Source: an uncultured Trueperaceae bacterium | GTDB lineage: Bacteria; Deinococcota; Deinococci; Deinococcales; Trueperaceae | NCBI GenBank assembly: GCA_937873495.1 | Contig: CALMXZ010000015.1 | Coordinates: 62,001 to 126,000, forward strand | Length of the DNA stretch: 64,000 bases | Direction: 5' to 3' | Part shown: positions 32,586 to 41,048 of the stretch, piece by piece | How positions within the stretch are numbered: position 1 is the first letter of the stretch | Layout of the letters: each line of letters opens with the position of its first letter | Program-made: the position numbers and the translations under genes | Notes under the pieces: generated by a model | Database searches by the model: none | What the model was told of the DNA's origin: nothing | Seen by the model: only the letters and a program-made list of their open reading frames with translations

Positions 32586-32766
32586 GCCAGGAGCCGGAAT
32601 ACTGCGTTGCGAAGTTTCTATGCGCCCTGCCGGACTGCACTAGGTAGGGCCGACGCCATACGCCCTCTCGCCGCGCCCGTCACCACCGGCTCGCAGGGCG
32701 CCCGCATGTCTGACTCTGTCTTGACCACGGGCCCCGTCCGACAGCTCTGGCCCCAAGGGGTCTCTC

Positions 32767-32994
32767 ATAGTTGATGGCCGCGAGACGGTATTGCCTGCGG
32801 CTGCCGCGGAACTCCTGAGTGTCGTACTGGACGCGCTTGCCGCCGACGAGAAACGTACGATGACGCGCACTAAGCGCGAACTGACCACCAGGAAGGAGTG
32901 CGACGTCAAGTTCGCCGAGCTAGTGCGCAAGTCAGCCGAGGCGGGCGAGTACGACCTGCCCACCGAATGGCCGCCTGATGGTGCGGGTCTGTAG
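32767..32994 (+). pseudogene. possible remnant of an excisionase-fold antitoxin gene
   Basis: A short open frame whose translation reads LIVDGRETVLPAAAAELLSV, then LDALAADEK and RELTTRKECD. This resembles the N-terminus of the common antitoxins that open with DG-E-LP, an Ala-rich helix and ELTTQEAADLL, an excisionase-type helix-turn-helix. After ELTT the expected helix-turn-helix is lost, and the remaining 35 residues end at 32994. No start codon with a ribosome site is visible. It may be a decayed antitoxin with the toxin gone. The rest of 32641-33098 shows nothing recognisable. Confidence 0.3.
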
Positions 32995-33098
32995 GCAACG
33001 ATTCCCGCAGCAACTCAAGGCCCATACGAGATTCCGACTGCATCGAGCCAAGTCCTGAACCGAGCATCCGACAGACGTCAGCCGACCCGTTATCCCAG

Positions 33099-33488
33099 TC
33101 ACCCCGCCACTTCGGTATAAGCCCACCACTGCCCATCGGGGTCGCAGAGTTCGAACTCCCGGTCGCCCCACTCGCGCACGACTGGGCCTTGGATCCGTGC
33201 GCCGGGCCGCTGGTGATCGATCGGCGTCAACCCTTGGCTAACGACCTGAGCGAAGGCGGCGTCAGCGCTATCGACCGCCACGTGCAGCACGGGCCGCGCA
33301 TGGCCGCCGCCGGCCGCATCGGTGTCGGCCTCGCCGAGTGGGTGCAGCATCACCTGAGCGTCGCCGAACGCCAACCAGTGCATGCCGTCGTAGCCGTGCA
33401 GGTAATGGAACCCGGCGCGCTCGTACCAGGCGCGCGACGCCTCCGGGTCCCGGCAGAACAGCACGATGTGATGTAGCCCTTTGATCAT
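33099..33488 (-). CDS. VOC-family (glyoxalase/dioxygenase fold) protein
   Basis: A 129-residue single VOC domain with AGGAGG before the ATG. IKGLHHIVLFCRDPEASRAW starts the first beta-alpha-beta unit with a metal His; FGDAQVMLHPLG, HVAVDSADAAFAQVVSQG and FELCDPDGQWWAYTE with the terminal metal Glu make the second. The fold is used by glyoxalase I, dioxygenases and antibiotic-binding proteins; the reaction cannot be chosen. It stands alone. Confidence 0.88.
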   Translation of the reverse strand: MIKGLHHIVLFCRDPEASRAWYERAGFHYLHGYDGMHWLAFGDAQVMLHPLGEADTDAAGGGHARPVLHVAVDSADAAFAQVVSQGLTPIDHQRPGARIQGPVVREWGDREFELCDPDGQWWAYTEVAG

Positions 33489-33542
33489 GATCGCCTCCTG
33501 GCTGCCTTCACTTTAGCGAGGGCCGGTGTGACCCTTATGCCC

Positions 33543-33890
33543 TCATCTGTCGCGTGCACCGCCTCGGCCAGCGCCCATGCGCTCGAGGCGCCTGCCAACC
33601 TGCACCAGCGAATTGCCTACGCTACCCGCGGCGCGGCGCCAGACCGGCCGCCGCCCTGGCAGGGTGACGTTCATGGGCGAGACGTCGCCGAACTGCGCCA
33701 CCGGCTCACCGGGCCTTGGGCACGTTCCGGCCGGTGCGAGGCTGGCCGCAGGGGCTGCCCGTCGACGGGCAGCCTCCTCGCGCGCTTGCTTGACGGCCTT
33801 GGCCGCGGTGTGGATGAGCGCGGCCTCCGCCAACAGCTCGCGGTGGTGCCTGAAGGCGCTGGTCATGTGTTCGAAGGTCCTGCCGTCCAT
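33543..33890 (-). CDS. small hypothetical protein
   Basis: A 115-residue open frame with GGGAGA six bases before its ATG. The N-terminal half (HMTSAFRHHRELLAEAALIH then TAAKAVKQAREEAARRR) would form two helices; the C-terminal half is Pro-, Gly- and Arg-rich and of low complexity. It diverges from the WYL regulator gene, with 154 bases between starts. Nothing resembles a known family; the ribosome site and helical start are the only support. Confidence 0.4.
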   Translation of the reverse strand: MDGRTFEHMTSAFRHHRELLAEAALIHTAAKAVKQAREEAARRRAAPAASLAPAGTCPRPGEPVAQFGDVSPMNVTLPGRRPVWRRAAGSVGNSLVQVGRRLERMGAGRGGARDR

Positions 33891-34031
33891 GGTTGTCTCC
33901 CGCTTCGTTGTCCGCTAGACGCTTATCTCGATCCCCGCAACCGCTTACCGCGCCGGCCGGAACCCCTTCCGCGCTCCGCCGACGCCAGAAGCATAGAGAG
34001 GAACGCGGACAATTCCTGGCCGCGTTCGCAC

Positions 34032-34037
34032 TATGCT
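34032..34037 (+). promoter_or_regulatory. -10 box for the WYL regulator
   Basis: TATGCT, with the predicted RNA start at 34044 and the chosen ATG at 34045. It sets the start codon downstream of the in-frame ATG at 34033, which lies inside this box. Confidence 0.5.
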
Positions 34038-34044
34038 GACGCTC

Positions 34045-35013
34045 ATGTCCACCACGTTGCCGAGGCGGCTCTTCGACCTGGTCGAGGCCCTGCAAGGGCG
34101 GGGCGTGCGCACCACGGAGCAGCTGGCGACGGAGCTGGGCGTGTCTGAGCGCACCGTGCGGCGCGATCTCGGGCGCCTGCTCGAGCTGGACGTGCCCGTC
34201 GAGACCCTGCCTGGCCGCCACGGCGGCGTGCGGCTGGAGGCTGGGGCGCTGCTGAGCCCCGTGCGTTTCACGGACGACGAGCTCCTCGCGCTGGTGGTGG
34301 GGCTGAACGCGGCGGCTATGAACAACGACGAGGGGCTGGAGCAGGCGGCCGGCCGCGCTCTCACTCGCCTGGGCACGGTGCTGTCGCCCGCCATCAGCAT
34401 GCGGATCCGGGCGCTCCAGCGGACCCTCAAGCCGGCCACATCGGAGGAGTTCCGCCCGGTGGCGGCGCCGAGCGCGCACGTGGTTGCGCTGGCCGAGGCA
34501 ACGAGCGAGGGGCGGCGCGTCGAGATCAGCTACCGCGCCGGCCGCGAGGCGGGCGTCACGGAGCGCAAGATCGACCCGTACGGCCTCGCCAAGCTCGGCG
34601 CCTGGTACGTGGTGGCCTACTGCCACCTGCGGCGGGACCTGCGGACGTTCCGTGTCGACCGCATCCGCTCGGTGCGTGACGTGGCCGAGAGCTTCGCCGC
34701 CCCCGAGGACTTCGATGTGCTGCGCCACGTGAGCGAGTCCATCGCCATGGCGCCGTTCCAGGGCGACCTCGTCTGCAGTGCGTGGCTCGACATCGACCTG
34801 CGCACCGCGAGCCGGCGGCTCGCCTTCGCCACGGTGGTCCTGCAGCCGGCGGACAAGGGCGTGCGCCTGACGGTGCGCACCGGCCGCGGCGGCCTCGACT
34901 GGGTGCTCAACCACCTGCTGAAGCTCGACTGCGAGGTGAGGATCGAAGGCCCAGACGAGCTCAAGGACGCGGCGCGGCGGATGGCGCGGCGGTTGGAGGC
35001 GTTCGCGGGATGA
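34045..35013 (+). CDS. YafY/DeoR-like HTH regulator with WYL domain
   Basis: A 322-residue transcription regulator. The ATG at 34045 is preferred because the upstream ATG (34033) falls in the -10 box. Residues 1-60 form an HTH_11 winged helix (LPRRLFDLVEALQGRG, TTEQLATELGVSERTVRRDL, GRLLELDVPVET). The WYL domain (about 140-215) has VEISYRAGREAGVTERKIDP, YGLAKLGAWYVVAYCHLRRD and RTFRVDRI, with an RYR/WYL-type ligand face. WYL regulators sense nucleic acids or small ligands and often control DNA repair or defence. A C-terminal WCX extension follows. No target is evident; a small divergent gene lies upstream. Confidence 0.88.
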   Translation: MSTTLPRRLFDLVEALQGRGVRTTEQLATELGVSERTVRRDLGRLLELDVPVETLPGRHGGVRLEAGALLSPVRFTDDELLALVVGLNAAAMNNDEGLEQAAGRALTRLGTVLSPAISMRIRALQRTLKPATSEEFRPVAAPSAHVVALAEATSEGRRVEISYRAGREAGVTERKIDPYGLAKLGAWYVVAYCHLRRDLRTFRVDRIRSVRDVAESFAAPEDFDVLRHVSESIAMAPFQGDLVCSAWLDIDLRTASRRLAFATVVLQPADKGVRLTVRTGRGGLDWVLNHLLKLDCEVRIEGPDELKDAARRMARRLEAFAG

Positions 35014-35094
35014 GGTATCCGGCACCGTAGCCCTATCGGTCGCGGCCGAAACGTTCGCTAGTGCGGGAGCGGCGGGACTACTTAAGCTGAGGCC

Positions 35095-35811
35095 ATGCCC
35101 GACTTGGCTTCTGGTGACGGTGTGGCTGGCGTCGCCGCGCTCATCGGCGAACCAGCGCGCGCCAACATCCTCTCCGCCCTGATGAGCGGACGCGCGCTTA
35201 CGGCCGGCGAGCTGGCCCGCCACGCTCGCGTGACGGCGCAAACAACGAGCGGCCACCTCGCCAGACTGCTTGAAGCACGCTTGATAGTCGTAGAGCGACA
35301 GGGGAGGCACCGCTACTTCCGATTGGCCTCGCCCGAGGTCGCCCGCGCGACCGAGGCGCTGTCGGTGATCGCCGGCGTGGGACCGGACCGTACCCTTGCG
35401 ATAGGCCCGAAGGACGAAGCCTTGCGAAGAGCCCGCACCTGTTACGACCACATCGCCGGGCAGCTCGGGCTGGCGCTGGCAGACTCCATGCAGGCAAGGG
35501 GGCTGCTGGTCCACGCCGATGGCGCCGGAGCCATCACGCACGAAGGGCAGGCTTTCCTGACGGACTTCGGGATCGACATGACGGCGCCCGCTCGGTCCCA
35601 GCGACCGTTGTGCCGGATGTGTCTCGATTGGAGCGAGCGTCGACACCACATCGCAGGACGGCTCGGGGCGGCCCTCTTGAACCGGCTCTTAGAACTGCGC
35701 TGGGTCGAAAGGGTGCCGGACAGCCGCGCCCTGACGATCACGGGGATAGGCGAGCGCGGTTTCGAGGCGCGCTTCCGGATCGATACCCGCAGCCCCACGC
35801 CTCATCGTTGA
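35095..35811 (+). CDS. ArsR-family transcription regulator with C-terminal domain
   Basis: A 238-residue protein. Its start is supported by a TAAGCT -10 box at 35083-35088, exactly six bases before the ATG (leaderless). Residues 10-90 hold the winged helix (VAALIGEPARANILSALMSG, TAGELARHARVTAQTTSGHL, ARLLEARLIVVERQGRHRYF). The long C-terminal half has LCRMCLDWSERRHHIAGRLG and LLNRLLELRWVERV, a pattern shared by a group of two-domain ArsR-like proteins in which the Cys pair could bind a metal or thiol. The regulon is unknown. Confidence 0.87.
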   Translation: MPDLASGDGVAGVAALIGEPARANILSALMSGRALTAGELARHARVTAQTTSGHLARLLEARLIVVERQGRHRYFRLASPEVARATEALSVIAGVGPDRTLAIGPKDEALRRARTCYDHIAGQLGLALADSMQARGLLVHADGAGAITHEGQAFLTDFGIDMTAPARSQRPLCRMCLDWSERRHHIAGRLGAALLNRLLELRWVERVPDSRALTITGIGERGFEARFRIDTRSPTPHR

Positions 35812-35913
35812 CCGACGAAACCTTGGGCGGTCTCGCGCCCGACGCCGACCCGTGACCGTACCCGTCGCCTCCCCGGCGACGGCCCCGCGGGCGACGAGGC
35901 CCTACACTCCACC

Positions 35914-36990
35914 ATGCCCCGAGATGGCGACGAACCCCGCGCGCACCGCGGCCGCGGCGCGCAGACCAATCCCGTCAACCGCTTCACAGAACTCGTCGTC
36001 GAGCTCGATCCGGACGAGGTGGAGGACGACGACCTGCGCGTGCGCACGCGCTACCTCGACGACACCTCGCGCAGCGTCATCAGCCGCAACACGAGCCCCG
36101 ACCTCGGCTTCACCGCCAGCCTCAACCCGTACCGCGGCTGCGAGCACGGCTGCTCGTACTGCTACGCGCGGCCCACGCACGAGTACCTGGGGCTCTCGGC
36201 CGGGCTCGACTTCGAGCGCATCATCTTCGTCAAGCGCCACGCGGCGGCGCTGCTGGAAGCCGAGCTGAGCAAACCGGCGTGGGAGCCGACCACCCTGATG
36301 CTCTCGGGGGTAACTGACCCGTACCAGCCAGTCGAGAGGCGTATGCGTATCACCCGCGCGTGCCTCGAGGTGCTGGCGCGCTACCGTAACCCCGTCGGAG
36401 TCATCACGAAGAATGCGCTCGTCACGCGCGACGTCGACGTGCTGAAGGAGCTGGCCGGCTGGGGCGGCGTGCGCGTGACCCTCTCCATCACGACGCTCGA
36501 CGAGGCGCTGCGCGCCAAGCTCGAGCCCCGCACGTCGACGATCGCCAACCGCCTCGGCGCCATCGAGAAGCTCGCGGGCGCGGGCGTGCCCGTCGGGGTG
36601 AACGTCGCCCCCATCGTGCCCGGGCTCACGGACGCGGAGGCGCCGCGCATCCTCCAGGCCGCGGCGGCGGCCGGCGCCAGTCACGCGGGCTACACGCTCC
36701 TGCGCCTCCCCGGCGCCGTTACGCCCCTCTTCGAGGAGTGGCTGGGCCAGCACGCGCCCATGCGCAAGCAGCGCGTCCTGAACCGCATCCGCGAGGTGCA
36801 TGCGGGGCGGCTCGACGACCGCCAGTTCGGCCGCCGCATGCGCGGCGCCGGCCTGTACGCGGAGCAGGTCCGCTCGCTCTTCCACAAGGCGCGCGAGCGC
36901 GCCGGCATCCCGCACCGCGTTCCGCCGCTGGCGAGGTCCGAGTTCAGGGTGCCCGGGCGCGTCGTGCAGGGGTCGTTGTTCGAGGAGTGA
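35914..36990 (+). CDS. radical SAM protein (PA0069/SplB-like family)
   Basis: A 358-residue radical SAM enzyme. TACACT at 35903-35908, five bases before the ATG, again gives a leaderless start. After an Arg-rich leader comes SLNPYRGCEHGCSYCYARPT, the CxxxCxxC motif that holds the 4Fe-4S cluster and SAM. LMLSGVTDPYQPVERRMRIT, VGVITKNALVTRD and PVGVNVAPIVPGLTD are barrel landmarks of the PA0069 subfamily, which is related to spore photoproduct lyase by fold but has no agreed function. It stands alone. Its C-terminus (RVPGRVVQGSLFEE) is a short charged tail. Confidence 0.87.
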   Translation: MPRDGDEPRAHRGRGAQTNPVNRFTELVVELDPDEVEDDDLRVRTRYLDDTSRSVISRNTSPDLGFTASLNPYRGCEHGCSYCYARPTHEYLGLSAGLDFERIIFVKRHAAALLEAELSKPAWEPTTLMLSGVTDPYQPVERRMRITRACLEVLARYRNPVGVITKNALVTRDVDVLKELAGWGGVRVTLSITTLDEALRAKLEPRTSTIANRLGAIEKLAGAGVPVGVNVAPIVPGLTDAEAPRILQAAAAAGASHAGYTLLRLPGAVTPLFEEWLGQHAPMRKQRVLNRIREVHAGRLDDRQFGRRMRGAGLYAEQVRSLFHKARERAGIPHRVPPLARSEFRVPGRVVQGSLFEE

Positions 36991-37099
36991 GCGTCGGCTC
37001 ATCAGTTCTGGACCGGGCCCGGCAGATCGCGCCGCGCGGAGTCGACCGCCGCACGGCGGCCTCGACCGTAGATCAGCGACGATATGGTTAGCCAGCTCC

Positions 37100-37128
37100 T
37101 TGACCAAGCGCGGCCGGGGGTCTACGCT
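37100..37128 (+). promoter_or_regulatory. leaderless promoter of phd-vapC
   Basis: TTGACC (37100-37105) and TACGCT (37123-37128) are exactly 17 bases apart. The last base of the -10 box is seven bases before the A of the ATG at 37135, so the RNA should begin at the start codon. This is the clearest leaderless promoter in the window. Confidence 0.65.
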
Positions 37129-37134
37129 ATCGGC

Positions 37135-37362
37135 ATGGAACAGGTCAACGTCCTGGAGGCGAAGACGCAGCTATCGCGGCTCTTGGCGCGGGTCGAACAG
37201 GGTGAGGAGATAGTCATCGCCCGGGACGGCAAGCCCGTTGCCATCCTGACCCCCGCCGTGAAGCGGCTGCCACGCGTTCCCGGCAGGCTGAAGGGGAAGA
37301 TCACGATCGGTGACGACTTCGACGACCCCCTTCCGGAGGAGTTCTGGTTAGGGGAGCCTTGA
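37135..37362 (+). CDS. Phd/YefM-type antitoxin
   Basis: A 75-residue antitoxin from the ATG at 37135; the open frame before it contains the promoter. MEQVNVLEAKTQLSRLLARV and GEEIVIARDGKPVAILTPAV are typical of the Phd fold, which forms a DNA-binding dimer. The C-terminal half (GKITIGDDFDDPLPEEFWLG) is the acidic toxin-neutralising tail. It overlaps the PIN toxin gene by four bases (TTGA). Presumably it represses the promoter that abuts its start codon. Confidence 0.88.
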   Translation: MEQVNVLEAKTQLSRLLARVEQGEEIVIARDGKPVAILTPAVKRLPRVPGRLKGKITIGDDFDDPLPEEFWLGEP

Positions 37363-37733
37363 GCCTCCTTCTCGACACCCACACGCTTCTCTGGTGGCTC
37401 ACAGGCGACCGGAAACTAAGCAAGCCCGCTCGCGCCGCGATTCGATCCGAGGGCTGCCTGGTGAGCGCCGTGTCGCTCTGGGAGATCGCGATCAAGCGCT
37501 CGCTCGGTCGTCTGGATGCCGATACCACCGAGGTCTTCGAGGAGGTCCGGCTCAGCGACGGCTTCGCCTGGCTGCCGGTCAAACCCCAGCATGTCCTACC
37601 GGTCATGCAGCTACCGAACCACCACAAGGACCCTTTCGATCGCTTGCTCGTCTGTCAGGCGATGTACGAGCGGGCGACGCTCGTGTCACGCGACCCTGCG
37701 TTGCGGCTCTACGACGTGCAGGTGCTGTGGTGA
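37359..37733 (+). CDS. vapC: VapC-type PIN-domain toxin (Phd-linked)
   Basis: A 124-residue PIN-domain toxin beginning with TTG and preceded by GGGGAG. MSLLLDTHTLLWWLTGD gives Asp6; SAVSLWEIAIKRSLG the Glu; HHKDPFDRLLVCQAM the third acidic residue; ATLVSRDPALRLYDV the fourth. The LLWWL and SLWEIAIK motifs are those of the PIN subgroup that pairs with Phd antitoxins. Target RNA unknown. Confidence 0.9.
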   Translation: MSLLLDTHTLLWWLTGDRKLSKPARAAIRSEGCLVSAVSLWEIAIKRSLGRLDADTTEVFEEVRLSDGFAWLPVKPQHVLPVMQLPNHHKDPFDRLLVCQAMYERATLVSRDPALRLYDVQVLW

Positions 37734-38324
37734 TGCTCCGGCGCTCGCGCGTAAGAAGCGCCCGACCCTGACCTCGGAACGGTTTCCTGGGCCGTAGCGC
37801 CTGCCCCTCTCGTCCCCAGGGCTAACACCTCAGCCCGGCGCCACCACGACGTGGCGCGGACCTCGGTAGTCCCAGGCGTCGGCGATGCGCGAGAGCGGAA
37901 ACACCTCGATCGCTGCCGACTTCTAAGACATCGCCGGCCCATTTGGCCTCGCTGTCGAGCACCCGACTCGCTTCGATCAGCGCGTCACATGTTCACGACC
38001 GTGGCGGTAGCCATGTGGAGCCGCCAGGAGTGGCGATTGGCCTGACAACTAGGCAGCCATGACCTGACTCCCGCGGTGTCTGTATGAATACGTCCTCCGG
38101 TAGGTTTACGTAGCGCCCCGAACTCAGGCGCTCTCAAGGTACTCAGCGCGTTCTTGGACCGGCGCTGGATGGAATGGGGTGAGTGGACGATCTCGCCGGG
38201 TGCACGCCCCACGCAGTCGACAACACCGGCTCACACCCCTCTTATGGTCACCTGGTCATACTGAAAGTTGCATAGGGCGAATCTCTGCCAGTTATGAACT
38301 CCAGTCTGATCAAGGAGATGGATC
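37734..38324. other. gene-poor stretch with a gene remnant and a TGGTCA direct repeat
   Basis: About 590 bases without an intact gene. At 37831-37912 on the minus strand there is a dehydrogenase-like tail (listed separately). At 38245-38258 TGGTCA is repeated as TGGTCA-N2-TGGTCA, about 70 bases before the Skp-like gene, possibly a regulator site. The rest shows no coding pattern, hairpin or promoter that I can support. Confidence 0.4.
37831..37912 (-). pseudogene. remnant of a zinc-type alcohol dehydrogenase C-terminus
   Basis: Minus-strand translation AIEVFPLSRIADAWDYRGPR then HVVVAPG and a TGA at 37833-37831. The VFPL-RIADAW-H pattern near the end, followed by a hydrophobic strand, is the usual C-terminus of medium-chain dehydrogenases and quinone reductases. 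The frame is closed by a TAG just upstream, so only about 27 codons remain. Confidence 0.3.
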
Positions 38325-38888
38325 ATGGGCATCGTGAAGGCAGCTACGTTCGGGTTCGACGAACAGACCGGTCGTGCCAGGTGGCCGCGGGCTTGGATGA
38401 TTGCCTTGGGCGCGCTGACCCTGGTCGCGATGTGCGCCTTGGCCACGGCTTCCGCGCAGTCCGCTGACGGCGCGACGATGAAGGTCGGCTACGTCGATTC
38501 GCAGTACCTCATGAGCCTGCACCCGCTCTTCCCGCAGATCCAGGAGTTGAACCAGCGCGCCCAGGACGAGCTAGGGGCCTTGAGCGCGCAGGTGAACGAA
38601 CTGGCCCAGCTGGCCGGCACGCGCGAGCTGACGCCGGAGGAGCAGGAGCTCCTCAACATCCGCGTGGTGACGCTCGACGCACTGCGCACGCGCTACGATT
38701 CGGAACTGACTGAGCTCGCTCAACCGGCCATCGACGAGGTGACGGCCGCCGTCGCCAAAGCCGCCCAGTCGCTCGGCATCGAGATGGTCTTCGACTACCA
38801 GCGCGCGCACGACACGGGGCTGATCGTCTACGCGGCGCCGGAGACGGACATCACGTCGGTGGCGGCGGGGTTCTTGCAGGGGGAGTGA
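38325..38888 (+). CDS. OmpH/Skp-like periplasmic chaperone
   Basis: A 187-residue exported protein with AAGGAGATGGATC before the ATG. The signal peptide has a long N-region (about 24 residues), then WMIALGALTLVAMCALATAS and an AQS cut near residue 45. The mature part starts MKVGYVDSQYLMSLHPLFPQ, the first strand of the Skp fold, followed by long charged helices (IQELNQRAQDELGALSAQV, EEQELLNIRVVTLDALRTRY) that would form the tentacles. It ends with MVFDYQRAHDTGLIVYA, the closing strand. Skp-like proteins hold unfolded outer-membrane proteins, so this indicates a cell with an outer membrane, consistent with Deinococcota. Confidence 0.8.
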   Translation: MGIVKAATFGFDEQTGRARWPRAWMIALGALTLVAMCALATASAQSADGATMKVGYVDSQYLMSLHPLFPQIQELNQRAQDELGALSAQVNELAQLAGTRELTPEEQELLNIRVVTLDALRTRYDSELTELAQPAIDEVTAAVAKAAQSLGIEMVFDYQRAHDTGLIVYAAPETDITSVAAGFLQGE

Positions 38889-38973
38889 AGGCGGGGCTTA
38901 GCTAGGCGGGGTAGGCCAAACGAATCACCGACCGTGGCATAATCAGGGCAGCTCAAGGGTCGGAGGTACCAAT

Positions 38974-39315
38974 ATGTGGGGAAACGGTGGGCCCACCTTC
39001 CCTGGCCTATGGCGGTTAGGTCGCTCCGTAGAAGCCTGTTTTGGGCGGTGCAAGGGTTCTTTCATGCGCCGCCTCGGCGTCCTAGGCGCGGCCTTGGTCT
39101 GGATCGCTGTATCGGGCGCGTCCGAGGCCTTTGCGCAAGGCGACCTTGCCGCCACCATCAGGCTTCCGAACGCCTATCTCACAATGGAGCGCTTATTGAC
39201 CGGCGGGGACGTCGGTGATGGCTCCGCACTTAACGAGTTGCTAGCGGAGATTGGCTACGTCCATGAGGGCGAAATCCTGCGCGTGGTCAGGTTGCGAAGC
39301 ATCGATTCCAAATGA
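38974..39315 (+). CDS. small exported hypothetical protein
   Basis: A 113-residue protein. GGAGGT six bases before the ATG at 38974 supports this start; an inner ATG at 39064 would give a compact signal peptide (MRRLGVLGAALVWIAVSGAS, cut after FAQ). The mature part is about 58 residues (GDLAATIRLPNAYLTMERLL, then GDGSALNELLAEIGYVHEGE) and is not recognised. It overlaps the permease gene by four bases (ATGA), so it is translated together with an ABC transporter. It could be an extracytoplasmic partner of the short permease. Confidence 0.55.
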   Translation: MWGNGGPTFPGLWRLGRSVEACFGRCKGSFMRRLGVLGAALVWIAVSGASEAFAQGDLAATIRLPNAYLTMERLLTGGDVGDGSALNELLAEIGYVHEGEILRVVRLRSIDSK

Positions 39316-39836
39316 TCGACCTGACGGCCGACTACGAGACCGTCCTGGCCGGTATCAGGGCGGCGGTCGACGAGCGGCACGACGGCTACGCGCCAGCGGC
39401 CATGCACGAGCCCGCGGGCGACCTGCGCCTGGTGCGAGCGACCATGACGAGCGTGGGCCGCGCCTGGCTGACCATGGCCTGGATCTCGTTGGTCGTCGGC
39501 GGGGTCGGCCTCGCCTCGATCGTGATCGTGCGCCTCGTCAAGAGCCGGTCCGAGCTGGCCCTGAAGCGGGCGTTGGGCGCCACGCAGGCGCGAGTCGCGC
39601 GCATCTCGCTCGCCATGGCCCTGCGCATCGCCGCCTACGCCGCGGTGGTCGGGCTCCTGGCGGGCGGGGCCGTGAACTACTGGGTGACCACGCTTGCCCC
39701 GTGGAACTTCGCGTGGCCGTGGCGCGAGGCCGCCAGTTCGGTGGCTGTCGCCCTGGTGGTCGCGGTGCTCGCCGTGATCCTCCCGGTCGTGTCGTTCAGC
39801 AGGGCCCAGCCGTGGGCCGTTCTCAAGGAGGAGTGA
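39312..39836 (+). CDS. short MacB/FtsX-type ABC permease (C-terminal half only)
   Basis: A 174-residue protein matching only the last 40% of a MacB-type permease. Residues 1-45 look like the end of the extracytoplasmic domain (DYETVLAGIRAAVDERHDGY). Then come three membrane helices with the family landmark SLVVGGVGLASIVIVRLVKS followed by RSELALKRALGATQARV, and a final SFSRAQPWAVLKEE. The usual N-terminal helix and 200-residue extracytoplasmic domain are missing. The ATG overlaps the stop of the small exported gene and the ATPase starts four bases after the stop. Either this is a truncated gene or a minimal split permease; the intact operon spacing does not decide. Confidence 0.7.
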   Translation: MIDLTADYETVLAGIRAAVDERHDGYAPAAMHEPAGDLRLVRATMTSVGRAWLTMAWISLVVGGVGLASIVIVRLVKSRSELALKRALGATQARVARISLAMALRIAAYAAVVGLLAGGAVNYWVTTLAPWNFAWPWREAASSVAVALVVAVLAVILPVVSFSRAQPWAVLKEE

Positions 39837-39839
39837 AGG

Positions 39840-40583
39840 ATGTTGGGAGAGGGTACTGGCGCCGCGAGCGCCACCACTGGCGCCGTGAGGGCCGCGAGCG
39901 CTGCTCCGCTTCTGGTTACCGCCGGGATGTCGCGTTTCCACCGCAAGGGCGCGCGCGAGGTGCGGGCGCTCCTCGGCGCCGACATCGTGATCGGGGAGGG
40001 CGAGTACGTCGCCATCACCGGCCCGTCCGGCTCGGGCAAGTCGACGCTCCTAAGCCTGCTCGGCATGCTCGACAAGCCTTCGCAAGGCACTTACCGCCTG
40101 GGAGGCAAGGACGTGGCGGTGCTCGGCGACCGCGCGGCGTCGGCGTTGCGGAACGAGTTCATCGGCTTCGTGTTCCAGGGCTTCCACCTGATCCCGCACC
40201 TGAACGCCTGGCGCAACGTGGCGCTGCCGCTGGCGTACGCGCCGCCGGCCAGGCGTGGGAGTGCGGCCGAACGCCGCGAGCGGGCGCTCGCCGCCCTCGA
40301 CTCGGTGGGCATGCTGGAGCACGCCGAGCACCTGCCGCGTGAGCTCTCCGGCGGTCAGGAGCAGCGGGTGGCCGTGGCGCGGGCGCTGGTGGGCCGGCCG
40401 CGGCTGATACTCGCGGACGAGCCGACGGGCAACCTCGACTCGTCTTCGCGCGATGACGTGCTCGGCCTGTTCGAGCGTGCCAACGAGCAGGGCGTGACGG
40501 TCGTGCTGATCACCCACGACCCCGAGGTCGCCGCTCGCGCCAAGCGACGCATCATGTTGGCGGACGGGCGGGTGGTCAACTGA
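39840..40583 (+). CDS. ABC transporter ATPase, MacB/LolD type
   Basis: A 247-residue ATPase. A 30-residue Ala-rich leader precedes the fold. Walker A is GPSGSGKS, Q-loop GFVFQGFHLIPHLNAWRNVA (typical MacB/LolD), signature LSGGQEQRVAVARAL, Walker B LILADEPTGNLD, switch His in VVLITHDPEVAARAK. LolD-group ATPases drive mechanotransmission rather than import: lipoprotein release, efflux or extrusion. The partner should be a FtsX-like permease; the only one here is the short gene at 39312. The operon Skp-like, small exported protein, permease, ATPase is unusual. Confidence 0.92.
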   Translation: MLGEGTGAASATTGAVRAASAAPLLVTAGMSRFHRKGAREVRALLGADIVIGEGEYVAITGPSGSGKSTLLSLLGMLDKPSQGTYRLGGKDVAVLGDRAASALRNEFIGFVFQGFHLIPHLNAWRNVALPLAYAPPARRGSAAERRERALAALDSVGMLEHAEHLPRELSGGQEQRVAVARALVGRPRLILADEPTGNLDSSSRDDVLGLFERANEQGVTVVLITHDPEVAARAKRRIMLADGRVVN

Positions 40584-40741
40584 GGCGCGGGCCGCCGGGT
40601 GGTCGAGTGGCGGCGATGAGGGTTGTGATCCGGGTGCGCCCGTAGAGGTTGCCACCATCTTCGCGGCGACCTTGGTGTCGAGGTATACGGGCGCGCTGTG
40701 AGGCTACGGATCTCGCGTCCACAACGGGCGATCGTCGCCGC

Positions 40742-40933
40742 TCAGAACACCAGGATGAGCGCCAGCGCCAGCAGCGCGTAGATGCCCACGCCCGTCCAGA
40801 ACCACCGAGGGCGCTCCTCCCGCCGGAAGGTGCGCGCGCCGGGCCCCCACGAGACGACGACGCTGCCTCGCAGCACGCACGCTGCCACGTACAGGAAGAG
40901 GAGTACGCCCAGCAGCACGAAGAACGGCTTCAT
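40742..40933 (-). CDS. small two-helix membrane protein
   Basis: A 63-residue protein beginning MKPFFVLLGVLLFLYVAACV, a first membrane helix, then a basic loop (GPGARTFRREERPRWFW) and a second helix (TGVGIYALLALALILVF) that ends the protein. ATG 40933 is chosen over the longer open frame, whose upstream part is not hydrophobic and overlaps the promoter region of the next gene. Not recognised; it is convergent with the ATPase gene. Confidence 0.5.
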   Translation of the reverse strand: MKPFFVLLGVLLFLYVAACVLRGSVVVSWGPGARTFRREERPRWFWTGVGIYALLALALILVF

Positions 40934-41048
40934 GGGTGGATGGTAGGGCCCGGTCAGCCTGCTGATGGTGGCGGATGCCGCACTGTGATGGCGTTCAGGC
41001 CGCGCGACGCCGAGGCGCTCGACCATTTGCGCGAACAAGGCGGTCCGT

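Noticed and set aside
38245-38258. TGGTCA-N2-TGGTCA as a second site for the GntR regulator at 22647
   Set aside because: It shares CTGGTCATAC with the 23479 region but is a direct repeat, not TGGT-N3-ACCA, and the downstream gene is unrelated to uronate use.
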